64,000 bases of DNA from Nitzschia sp. pyKryTriq1 (Eukaryota > Bacillariophyta > Bacillariophyceae > Bacillariales > Bacillariaceae): assembly GCA_956465555.1 (NCBI GenBank), contig OY101130.1, forward strand, positions 1 to 64,000, read 5' to 3'. Made by a program: the position numbers and the translations under genes. Below, one piece after another: positions 55,866 to 64,000 of the stretch (its first letter is position 1; each line of letters opens with the position of its first letter). The notes beneath the pieces are model-generated. The model did no database searches, was not told the origin of the DNA, and saw only the letters and a program-made list of their open reading frames with translations.

Positions 55866-56230
55866 TAAGGTAATACTGTAGCATCCGAGCTACTTTGTAA
55901 TTGTAGACATTCTTTTCCCCGCTTGTTTATAGGAATAAACAGCAGACTAGTAGTATCTCTACTAGTAGTAGTAGCTAGCTAGTAGGAGTATCGGTTGTCT
56001 ACTAGATACTTTGTGTTATAATAAGATATGCAAAGCTATATCCCCTATAGATTTGCATTATGATGTCTGAGTATGATATCATTCGGCTCGATATCCGATC
56101 AACAAGAAAGATTCAGCTTGAAATTTTCATAGCCGCACAACAAGTACTTGGCTAATCCGAGCGAGTCGCTCTTCGCCAGCAGCACCTTCTTGCTCTTCTT
56201 CGTGGCACTACTAGTCTAGTAGTAGAACTA
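55866..56230. repeat. 3' flank duplicated with paralog 3
   Basis: It matches 51575-51955 in patches (ATACTTTGTGTTATAATAAGAT, TATGATATCATTC, CGTGGCACTACT), interrupted by CTACTAGTAGTAG runs at 55945-56000. No gene. Confidence 0.6.
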
Positions 56231-57883
56231 CTAGAGCATGAGTGCTGCCAGAGAACAAACAACAAGAGCCGAAAGGAGGCCCCCATTGTTTTTCCAGCTG
56301 GTGCTACTACTGCCTGAGCTGCCGCCTCCAGACTCCGCCGCTCGGAGTTGACTCGTGACACTGGAGTAGGCCACACCGACCGAGGGTGCACATGCGAGGC
56401 TATCAAAACATTCGGGATCTTCGCAATCGATCAGACCATCATTGTCATTATCGATTTCATCATCACAAGTCATCTCTCCCTCAAACAATGCCGAACACGA
56501 TTTGGGCACTGGTACTTCACACTCTTCTGCGGACGAGCATCCAGCGCTGGCGCTGTCCAAGTTGCGAAAGTAAAACTGACCAGCGCTGGGTTTTCCGGGC
56601 GCAAAAAAGACGACCATGGCGTCGACCGAATCATCAGTCAGATTACCATCGGGCTGATCCAAAAAGTCAAATTCCAAACGTTCCCACTCGTTTTGTTTGG
56701 TAGTGTAGGCGACATAGCGAGAGTGTCGGCCGATGGGGTAATTGTCGGGCATGGCATCGACCAAACTATCGAGCTGCACCATGACTTGAGTACAAATGGG
56801 AGCCTCGCTCCAAAGATCCATGTAGAATTTCGATTGTCCCAACACGTAGTCGCTGGCATTCATAATCATATCGTTGGTCTGGTAGTAGATCATATCATAG
56901 ACCGCCGTGTCGTTTCGGGCTGTAGTACAATTTCATAGAAAGGAGAAGTGGTTAGCAATATCATGTTCCCAAGTCGAAGCTCCAAAGAAGCAGTAGTAGT
57001 AATAGTACCATCCTCCATTGCTGCGTATATCATCCGTCACGTACCATAACTAATCACGGGCACGGCTCCATTGGGTGCCGTGGCGTTATCAATGTAGATC
57101 GAAGTCGACATGAAATACACTGCTTCGTCACTGAAAGAGTCTCGACCGATATCCTTGGTGTTCTTTACCAATGTAAAATCAGTACTGTAACTTTCCGGAT
57201 TCTCGGGTTGGAAACAGCAGTCTGAACAAGAACGAAAGAAGCAACAATGGTTCACGTAAATAATTCGAGAAGACGTAAATAATTTGAGAAGACAATACAA
57301 GTGGAGTAGCAACGCAAGCCCAACCAAACACTGAGGGGAACTTACATAGGAATGTGCCATCCATAGTGGGACAGCAGTCGTCGACCAACATGGAGCACGC
57401 AGAGTATGCTGAGCATTGCGCTACCATGGTAGGTCCAAACGAGATGCTAGGAGCAAACGAAGGCTGGATGGATACCGATGGGGCGGGGGTAATTTCCACG
57501 GGCTCTGCTTTGGATGGCATCGTAGTGGGACCCAATGTAGGTGAGGTGGGAGCCGTTGTAGGGACACTCGACACGGATGGTGGAGGGGTCATCGCCTCAG
57601 CAACGGGCATGGTCGTGGGTGACACAGATGGGACCAAAGATGGGACCGAAGATGGAAGATCGGAAGGAATAGCCGACGGAACGGTCGATGGAGCTACAGA
57701 CGGTAGGGAACTTGGTGCTGATGTGGTAGGAGCCATGGTGGCTTGGGTTGGTTTGGCGGTTGGGCCACCTGTTGGAACATCGGTAGGCACCTGCGATGGT
57801 GATGTGGTTGCCGTCACCTGGGCATTCACCGCCTCCAGGGAGCCAAGGAATGCTAGAATTAACTTGGTAGATGCGAACTTCAT
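56231..57883 (-). CDS. Secreted surface protein, PTS-stalk plus CBM-like domain, paralog 3
   Basis: Exons 57883-57346, 57221-57045, 56919-56231 (introns 124 and 125 nt); 467 aa. Signal peptide ending VNA/Q, stalk of PTDVPTGGPTAKPT and PSVP-type repeats, CSAYSACSMLVDDCCPT, CBM-like region as in the paralogs, CDDEIDNDNDGLIDC (Gly changed to Glu), a Gly/Ser spacer and a hydrophobic tail (LLSALVVCSLAALML) fitting a GPI signal. It is nearly collinear with paralog 2 in the last two exons; the stalk is the most divergent part. Likely a cell-surface protein; ligand unknown. Confidence 0.82.
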
Positions 57884-58053
57884 TTTTCAAGATGTTGTTG
57901 TTTTGCTTTTTGTGACGAGCAACAAGTTGTTGAGAATGTTATCGGAGGGAGTGTGACGGTGCACTCGGTGGGTGTCTTGTTTTCATCAAAAGACGTGCGC
58001 CGATGATAATTACCAAAAATGCAAAAATGCAAAAATGAGTGGGAATGGAAGCC

Positions 58054-58124
58054 AACACATGAACCGGCCGGCGTGAATTGGCTTCGGAGACGCATAATTC
58101 GTCGGCTCCCATTCGTGGAGGGGA
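58054..58124 (-). promoter_or_regulatory. Conserved upstream block, paralog 3
   Basis: ACACATGAACCGGCCGGCG, then TTCGGAGACGCAT, TTCGTCGGCT and CCATTCGTGGAGGGGAT, about 173 bp upstream of the ATG. The block is shared with paralogs 1 and 2. Confidence 0.6.
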
Positions 58125-59104
58125 TATTCGACGGCGAATCATTATCATGTGAGAAGAAGGAGAATGAGCGTTAGATGTCTCTCACATGCCGAAAAATCAT
58201 AAGCTTGGCGCACGTCGAACGACATGGCGCACATGAAAGCTCGCCTTGCGTCGTCGGAGTGCACCCAATGTTGTCAGTACTCTACTAGTTGTATGTTGTT
58301 ACTGAAAATCGACGTGGTTTCGAAATCTCGGAAACTCCTACTAAACTCCTCACTTCGCCGAAAGCTCTCTACTTCCGGGACCCACCTCTCTACTCTACCG
58401 GTACATTAGGGCCCCACTTCCGAGAGATTCTTTCATGCGGGCGTCACTCCGCCATCGAATTTCTTGGAAGTCTTCAGAGAAATATAGCTCTACTACTAGT
58501 AGTACAGCAGCCTCTCTAGCTATGCATGGTGATAATATTCTATTGTGGTTGTTAGACGAAGAAAGAACGATCTACTACGACGGCCTCTTGCCTTCAACAA
58601 CCTACTCTTGTCTATTTAAAAAATAAAGAGAGTAAACGCACAGTAGACTACTACTTAGCGTAAAGTATTGTGGACGGCTTTACGTAGTACGGCCGTGTAC
58701 GTAGTAATGACTGATTTCGAGTTCGTCGTCAGTCAGACGAGGACGAGCTCAGAGCGACGAGCTGCGGCATTCTAACGCTATCGTCTGGAGGTCGTCCAGC
58801 AGCCCCTTTGGAAACTTACACGTGGCAGCTCCAAAAATGCGGCGCGATGCGATGATGATGTGCACGATGGTGACGATGACGAGATCAAAATGGGTTGATA
58901 AAAAATAACATGAGATGAAGACGCGCGATCTGTTCTACCGCGATAATACGGTACAAGTACCGGGGATGTACTCTCGATTCCTCCATCATTTCGTGCACAA
59001 CAACAACAACAGACAACAGCTGCGGGTCGTCATAATATAAAAGACAACAACAACAGCACGTACAAGTAGTAGGATATACAGTACGAGTATAGTCAATCAT
59101 AATC
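58125..59104. other. Intergenic before Sec24
   Basis: No supported gene. It contains CTACTAGTAG motifs (58490-58503) and a CAACAACAACAAC leader-like sequence (58997-59060) 45 to 100 bp upstream of the Sec24 ATG. Confidence 0.4.
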
Positions 59105-62100
59105 ATGTCCTGGCAACCACCACCACCACCGCCGCCTCCGGCCTCGACGACTGGGCATACCGGAACGAATCATCATCATCCAATAAATAATCATAATACT
59201 GGCACATCCAGCACGAGCAATGCGAGTACAGGTATGTTTCCTCCGCCGCCGCCTCCGCCACCACCAAATCAAAACAACAACCCGAACAACGTCGCTAGTA
59301 CTAGTACTACTACTAGTACACCACTTAATAGTGGTCAGCAATGGGGATTTCGACCTCCTCCCACGCCGCCGCATCAACCACCAGGAGCGATGCCGATGCC
59401 AATGATGAGAGCTCCAATGAGTGGTCCGCCAGCCATGATGATGCACCACCAGCAGCAGCAACAACAACAACAACAACAACAACAACCACAGTATAGCTAC
59501 CCACATCAACCGCCGCCTGGACCAGTTCCTAATGCACGCCCCCCTCCACCGCGATCCATGGAAAGACCGCCCCCGCCGCACTCGGGACCGCCGTCCATGA
59601 TGGGCCCTGCTGCTCCTGGTTTTCAACAGCCACAACAGCAGCAGCAGCAGCAGTATGGGTATCAAGCGCCCCCGCCGCCACCACCACAACAGCAACATTA
59701 CCAACCGCCACCACCGCCATCTCAATATCAACATCAACAGCCGCTGGCGCCGCCACCACCCCCGCATCAGCAATATCAGGGAGCCCAGCAGCCACAAGGC
59801 TCTCGTCCTGCTCCCCTCCCTCCATACCAACAGCAGCAGCAGCAGCAGCAATATCCACCACAACCACAGCAATATCCACAGCAGCAGCAGCAGCAAGCAC
59901 CGCCCGTCATGATTCTTCCAACACCCGATCCACCGACCAAGCCACATCTTCAAACGGGTCTCGATGTGTATTATCCAAAAGCTCATTTCATTCATGGCGA
60001 CTTTGGAGGAGGAGGAAGCAGTAAGAATAGTCTTCCACCACCCATGGATACCCGTTCTGTCATTTTGGATGATGGCAATGCTTCGCCCCATATCATGACA
60101 TCATCCATGTATGCCGTCCCCCAAGATGGATCCATTCTACGAAATCAAATGGGTCTCTCTACTATTGATATTATGATTTCACCTCTCGCACTTCCAAGTC
60201 AAGACTTTCTTTCCAACAGTCAAGTAGGAAGAGCCATCTGGTTACCCGAATCGAGTCGTCTCGGCTACGTGGCTTTGGAAGTATCATCATTACCCTCGTC
60301 GGGACCCAACAACGCGGCTGTTGTTGCTCCTGCTCCGCAGCGATGTCGACGTTGTCAAGCCTATGCCAATGCCTTTTGGGATACTGCCGAAGGAGGCGCC
60401 TGTAATATGTGTGGAACCCATAATGGAAGTAGCGGAAGTGCTGCTGGAGGCTTACTACGAAAGGGTGTGGGTACGATTGATTATCCCGTCAGTGGACCGT
60501 ATGTGACGAGACCCACTCCCGTTCAACCCCATGTCCTGTATGCGGTCGACTTGACGGCACCCAACGCCATGGACTATTTGAATCTATTGTTGGAAGACAT
60601 CTTGCCCACATGGGCTCAAGAACAACCACCACCAGCTGGTGGTGGTGGTGGTGGTGGTATTGGTATTGCTGATGTTGGTCGTCAAACGACTCGTGCTGCC
60701 ATTGTTTTGGTCACGGGACGAGGCATTTACATTCCACTCATGGAAGATTCCTTGAACGGATCATCGTTTGTTTGCGTTCCGGATGTTCATGAAGAACCCT
60801 TTTGTCCGTTCCCCTTGACTGACTTTACTTGGGATCTGGGAACAAAACAAAAGACAGACGATGGTGATGATGTTGGTGGTTGGTCTCAAATGCACGCTCG
60901 ATGGACCGAGTTGATGGATACGGCTGTACCGCAATTAGTAGCCAAAATGCAAGCGGACAAATTGGCGCATAATGAAAGCATTCCAGGATATAGCGTGTCG
61001 GCGGGAGGTGCCGCTCTGGGATTTTTAGTCGATGCTCTCCAAGAAACAGGAGGACGTGCGGTCTATCTTTCTTGGCGACGACCCAACTACGGTGCCGGTA
61101 AATTGTTGGACCGCGCCAGTCTCGCCCGTGATCAAGCGTACCAACTCCAAGAACCACTCTTGTATACTCCCATGCGACTCGATCAGTATTACGGTGGTGC
61201 TGGTGGTGGTTCGAATGGTTTGGCTCAAAAGGCCAGCGATGCCAAAGTGGCAGTGGATATCATCCTCCATACCAATCCTCAAGTGCCCCAGTCGTATTTG
61301 GATATCGCTACACTCCAACAAGTCTGTCAACGAACCAATGGAAGATTGACATGGATTTCCAGCAACAGCAATCTTTGGAGGACATCCATGAAACATGCCT
61401 TGCTACGACCATTGCAATTTACTGGATGGGATGCCGTCTTGAAAGTCCGAGTCTCGACGGGATTGCGAATCCAGTCGATGGACACTTCCGTCGGAACCTT
61501 GCGCAAGGCACAATCCTTGACGGATGATTCTCCCGAATGCGAATTGAGTGTGGTGACACCCGATACGACCTTTGGGATTCAACTCGAACATCGAGTCGGT
61601 GGATTGCCCAAGAATACCAAATTTGTCTACGTCCAGTCAGCTCTACTGTACACGAATCCTTGGAATGGACAACGACGAGTCCGTGTTTCAACTTTGGCAC
61701 TTCGAGTGGCTCCGGTCGCATCCATTGCCTTTGGCAGTATGGATTTTGGAACGCTGGCGTGCCGTTGGTTGAGAGACATTGCGACGCGTGTCCGAGAGCA
61801 AAAGGAAGCCGTGGGAGAAGAGGTACTGATCCAACTACGACAAGAGTTGGTGGACAAGTGTACCGCCGTCCTGGTCGGCCATCGTCAATATGGTGCCAGT
61901 GTTCAAGCAAAGGCCTCGGCTTCCCCGAGTCAATTGTTACTCCCCGACAAACTATCTCTGCTACCACTTTTTGTCATGAGCTTAATCAAGAGTCCCTTGT
62001 TGCGTTCCAGTCTTTCTCGAGGCGCCATTGTCGCCGGAGCTGGTTTGACTACGGCAAATCCTAATGCCGATCAACGTGCGTATCACCTATTGTATGCAAG

Positions 62101-62740
62101 TCAGGCAAATCCTGCCATTGCCTTTTGGATGGTCTATCCTTTGGTCATTGATTTGAATGCTTCGACTTTGAAACGATGGCAACAACCTGGAAAACGATTA
62201 CCGGACGATGCCCATCGCTTGGATAGATTGAAACATGCTCCCTTTGTATGGTTGCCCGATCCCATCTTGCCAAGGATGGAGAATCTAGAAGATACACGTC
62301 CGTATTTGATAGTAACCACAGGAGGAGTCCAAGGCATGTATGTGTGGGTAGGCAAGGATGTCCCACCAGAAACGATGGAAGCATTACAACGTGTCGTATT
62401 TGAGGAAGAGGACAACAACACCACCAGCAGCAACGACTTGGACGATGACACCAATGACGCTACGAACACTACTCAGGACGAGCAAGCCCAAGAACGAGAA
62501 CAATGGTGTTCCAATTTGAGACGAGCGGTCCGTCAAATTCGTGTCTGGTCGCAAGTCGGCTGCGAACCTCGATGGTTGCGACCTGTCTGGGATTCATTGG
62601 AATTCGTGCACCACGACAAGGCGGAGGATGTCGCGTCTTGGCTCGTAGCCGATGCCGGCGCCAGGGAGCAGGACTACACATCCTTTTTGGTATCGCTCCA
62701 ACAAAATGTATTGAAGAAACAAGGGGGAAGCAGCAAGTAG
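59105..62740 (+). CDS. SEC24: Sec24, cargo-selecting subunit of the COPII coat
   Basis: 1211 aa, single exon. Residues 1-270 are a Pro/Gln-rich disordered region (PPPPP and poly-Gln runs) typical of Sec24 N-termini. The zinc-finger domain follows: CRRC at 414-417 and CNMC at 433-436. Then come the trunk domain (VLYAVDLTAPNAMDYL, QLVAKMQ, RTNGRLTWIS), a beta-sandwich (VRVSTGLRIQSMD), a helical domain (IATRVREQKEA) and a C-terminal gelsolin-like domain (RPYLIVTTGGVQGMYVWVGK). It acts with Sec23 on ER membranes to select cargo for vesicles. Length and domain order are those of complete Sec24. ATG directly follows AATC. The antisense frame over the first kilobase is a shadow of the CAG/CCA repeats. 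Confidence 0.95.
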   Translation: MSWQPPPPPPPPASTTGHTGTNHHHPINNHNTGTSSTSNASTGMFPPPPPPPPPNQNNNPNNVASTSTTTSTPLNSGQQWGFRPPPTPPHQPPGAMPMPMMRAPMSGPPAMMMHHQQQQQQQQQQQQPQYSYPHQPPPGPVPNARPPPPRSMERPPPPHSGPPSMMGPAAPGFQQPQQQQQQQYGYQAPPPPPPQQQHYQPPPPPSQYQHQQPLAPPPPPHQQYQGAQQPQGSRPAPLPPYQQQQQQQQYPPQPQQYPQQQQQQAPPVMILPTPDPPTKPHLQTGLDVYYPKAHFIHGDFGGGGSSKNSLPPPMDTRSVILDDGNASPHIMTSSMYAVPQDGSILRNQMGLSTIDIMISPLALPSQDFLSNSQVGRAIWLPESSRLGYVALEVSSLPSSGPNNAAVVAPAPQRCRRCQAYANAFWDTAEGGACNMCGTHNGSSGSAAGGLLRKGVGTIDYPVSGPYVTRPTPVQPHVLYAVDLTAPNAMDYLNLLLEDILPTWAQEQPPPAGGGGGGGIGIADVGRQTTRAAIVLVTGRGIYIPLMEDSLNGSSFVCVPDVHEEPFCPFPLTDFTWDLGTKQKTDDGDDVGGWSQMHARWTELMDTAVPQLVAKMQADKLAHNESIPGYSVSAGGAALGFLVDALQETGGRAVYLSWRRPNYGAGKLLDRASLARDQAYQLQEPLLYTPMRLDQYYGGAGGGSNGLAQKASDAKVAVDIILHTNPQVPQSYLDIATLQQVCQRTNGRLTWISSNSNLWRTSMKHALLRPLQFTGWDAVLKVRVSTGLRIQSMDTSVGTLRKAQSLTDDSPECELSVVTPDTTFGIQLEHRVGGLPKNTKFVYVQSALLYTNPWNGQRRVRVSTLALRVAPVASIAFGSMDFGTLACRWLRDIATRVREQKEAVGEEVLIQLRQELVDKCTAVLVGHRQYGASVQAKASASPSQLLLPDKLSLLPLFVMSLIKSPLLRSSLSRGAIVAGAGLTTANPNADQRAYHLLYASQANPAIAFWMVYPLVIDLNASTLKRWQQPGKRLPDDAHRLDRLKHAPFVWLPDPILPRMENLEDTRPYLIVTTGGVQGMYVWVGKDVPPETMEALQRVVFEEEDNNTTSSNDLDDDTNDATNTTQDEQAQEREQWCSNLRRAVRQIRVWSQVGCEPRWLRPVWDSLEFVHHDKAEDVASWLVADAGAREQDYTSFLVSLQQNVLKKQGGSSK

Positions 62741-63008
62741 CTAGTCGTAGAAAACAAGGTAGTCTAGTAGTAGTTGAGCCTCTGCTGTGGACGATTGGAG
62801 ATCACAGCGTTCTACTAGAACAACTACGAGTAGTTGGGTAGAGTATGAATCAGCTGTCCCCCGGTCGATAGAACCGTCATCTTCTATTCTCGAAGAAACT
62901 GGAACTAATAGCTAGTAGACTACAGCAAAGTCCCGACCTACATTTTTATAAATCTATAGTAGCTTTTCTAGGATGATAAATATGGTGTTCCTTCCTTGAT
63001 TCCTTTAT

Positions 63009-64000
63009 TTAACCGGAAAAGAAGTTGAGGTATCCAAAGATGCTTGACTTGGATTGATTATTGAGAGCGTCTTCGTCCATCATGTCAGGCTCTTCAGAAT
63101 CCTCCCCTGGCGGCAAGCGCGTGTCTTCCATTTGCATAAAGTCCATCTCGCATTCATCGGCTACCTGGAGGACCTTTTCGACAAGGCGATGGTCGCGGCA
63201 TTTCTCTTGGACCATGTCGGTGACTTTCTGCAGGGCCTTTTGGTATTGGAGACGTGATTGGACTTCGGCAACATACGAGGCTTGCTTCATTTTGAGTTCG
63301 TCCTTGAGTTCCACTTGAAGGATGTTCATCTTCTGGACCTGGCCTTTACAAGTTTCGACTTCCTTGAGAAGTTGGGTGTTCTGCTTGCTCATTTGCTTGG
63401 CGTGTTGGTTCAGAGCGGCAAAGGAAGCACCAGCACTTGCGTTGGCATCCATGAGACGCTGGTTATTGTCCTTTAGAAGATCAAAGTCCGTCTTGAGCTG
63501 TTGGTTCTGGCTTCGAAGCTTGAAAACTTCCTTTCGAAGATACTCAAGCATACGTCCACTCTCATCCATAAGGCGCTGTTGCTCTTCTTGCATTTGAATT
63601 TCTCTCTCGAGCTCCAGGGCCTTTTCGGCTTCTTCTTGTTCCAAACGTCGCTCTTCCTCTTCTTTGGCTTTGCGTTCTTGCTCCTTTCGAATGCGTTTGG
63701 CTTCTTCCTCCTGTTTCGATTCGGCAAATCGTTTGGCTTCAAGCTCGGCCTCTTCTCTCTGCCTGGCTTGCTGTTCCAAATGAGCCTTGGCTCTGGCCTC
63801 GGCATCACGTTCCGCTTCGGCTCGTTTGGCTTCTGCTTCTTCCAATTTACGTTGGAGGGCCACCAATTGGTTTTCCAGTTTGGCCTCGTCCTTCTTCTCT
63901 TGAAGTGCTTTCCGGTACTTGGGCCGTTGGAGGGATCCTCGAACCATGGTTTGAGCCACAATGGCCGCCGCCCGAAGCTTGCGATATTGCGTCCGATCTC
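63009..64000 (-). CDS. Myosin heavy chain, C-terminal part (5' end outside window)
   Basis: The frame is open to the right edge; from the edge it reads RTQYRKLRAAAIVAQ and MVRGSLQRPKYRKAL, a pair of degenerate IQ motifs as in a myosin neck, followed by a charged coiled coil of about 130 residues (AEAKRAEAERDAEARAK, EEAKRIRKEQERKAKEEEERR) and a second helical region (LRKEVFKLRSQNQQLKTD, MSKQNTQLLKEVE). The end is acidic and finishes SIFGYLNFFSG. The motor domain would lie beyond 64000. The myosin assignment rests on neck plus coiled-coil order; another IQ/coiled-coil protein is possible. About 270 bp separates its end from that of Sec24 (convergent). Confidence 0.65.
   Translation of the reverse strand, partial: DRTQYRKLRAAAIVAQTMVRGSLQRPKYRKALQEKKDEAKLENQLVALQRKLEEAEAKRAEAERDAEARAKAHLEQQARQREEAELEAKRFAESKQEEEAKRIRKEQERKAKEEEERRLEQEEAEKALELEREIQMQEEQQRLMDESGRMLEYLRKEVFKLRSQNQQLKTDFDLLKDNNQRLMDANASAGASFAALNQHAKQMSKQNTQLLKEVETCKGQVQKMNILQVELKDELKMKQASYVAEVQSRLQYQKALQKVTDMVQEKCRDHRLVEKVLQVADECEMDFMQMEDTRLPPGEDSEEPDMMDEDALNNQSKSSIFGYLNFFSG

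Noticed and set aside
59093-60091. 332-codon antisense frame opposite Sec24
   Set aside because: Leu/Trp/Arg-only composition produced by the CAG/CCA repeats of the Sec24 N-terminus.

Overview
The window is the left end of a nuclear chromosome of a eukaryotic alga, most likely a diatom (stramenopile). The evidence for this is: C-rich telomere-like repeats at the extreme left edge; short GT-AG introns of about 90 to 175 nt; an O-acetylserine (thiol) lyase with a signal peptide followed by Phe, as in bipartite plastid leaders of diatoms; a heat shock factor; and three secreted Pro/Ser/Thr-rich proteins with GPI-like tails. Intergenic DNA is full of CTA/TAG trinucleotide runs and ACCGGT palindromes. 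The species cannot be named from the sequence alone.

Bases 1-2530 are telomeric and subtelomeric repeats: CCCCAA arrays, an 11-bp variant array, a 103-bp repeat and a mosaic of short duplicated blocks. Bases 2530-20700 are an unstable subtelomeric zone built from two components. One is a plus-strand gene of unknown function (376 to 382 aa, KRPR-type basic tail), present four times. The other is a minus-strand ABCG half-transporter with a Cys-rich ectodomain and an EF-hand, present only as broken pieces. A 2.9-kb unit holding the unknown gene and an ABCG membrane-domain fragment is tandemly amplified at 10.6-19.2 kb. All three ABCG nucleotide-binding-domain copies have the same stop codon inside the Walker A loop, so the gene was dead before it was copied.

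Bases 20.7-48.1 kb are mostly single-copy genes: a split CxxC protein, a small Arg/Ser-rich protein, an HSF, the plastid cysteine synthase, a GT10 fucosyltransferase, a two-exon membrane protein, a 2396-aa low-complexity protein with two internal repeat families, a small hypothetical protein, an RRM protein with large insertions, and a protein built from about six copies of a KKLKK-type helical repeat.

Bases 48.7-58.2 kb hold three paralogous three-exon genes on the minus strand for secreted, probably GPI-anchored surface proteins (signal peptide, Pro/Ser/Thr stalk, Cys motif, carbohydrate-binding-like domain, DGIDNDxDG acidic motif, hydrophobic tail). They share a conserved block about 170 bp upstream of each start codon. 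Copies 2 and 3 lie in a larger duplication that also carried the 3' part of a small secreted-protein gene. Bases 59.1-64.0 kb hold a complete Sec24 (COPII coat) and the C-terminal IQ/coiled-coil part of a myosin that runs off the right edge.

No CRISPR array, rRNA, intact tRNA or bacterial-type operon was seen. No common pathway links the genes. The only related groups are the subtelomeric ABCG/unknown-gene family and the surface-protein triplet.
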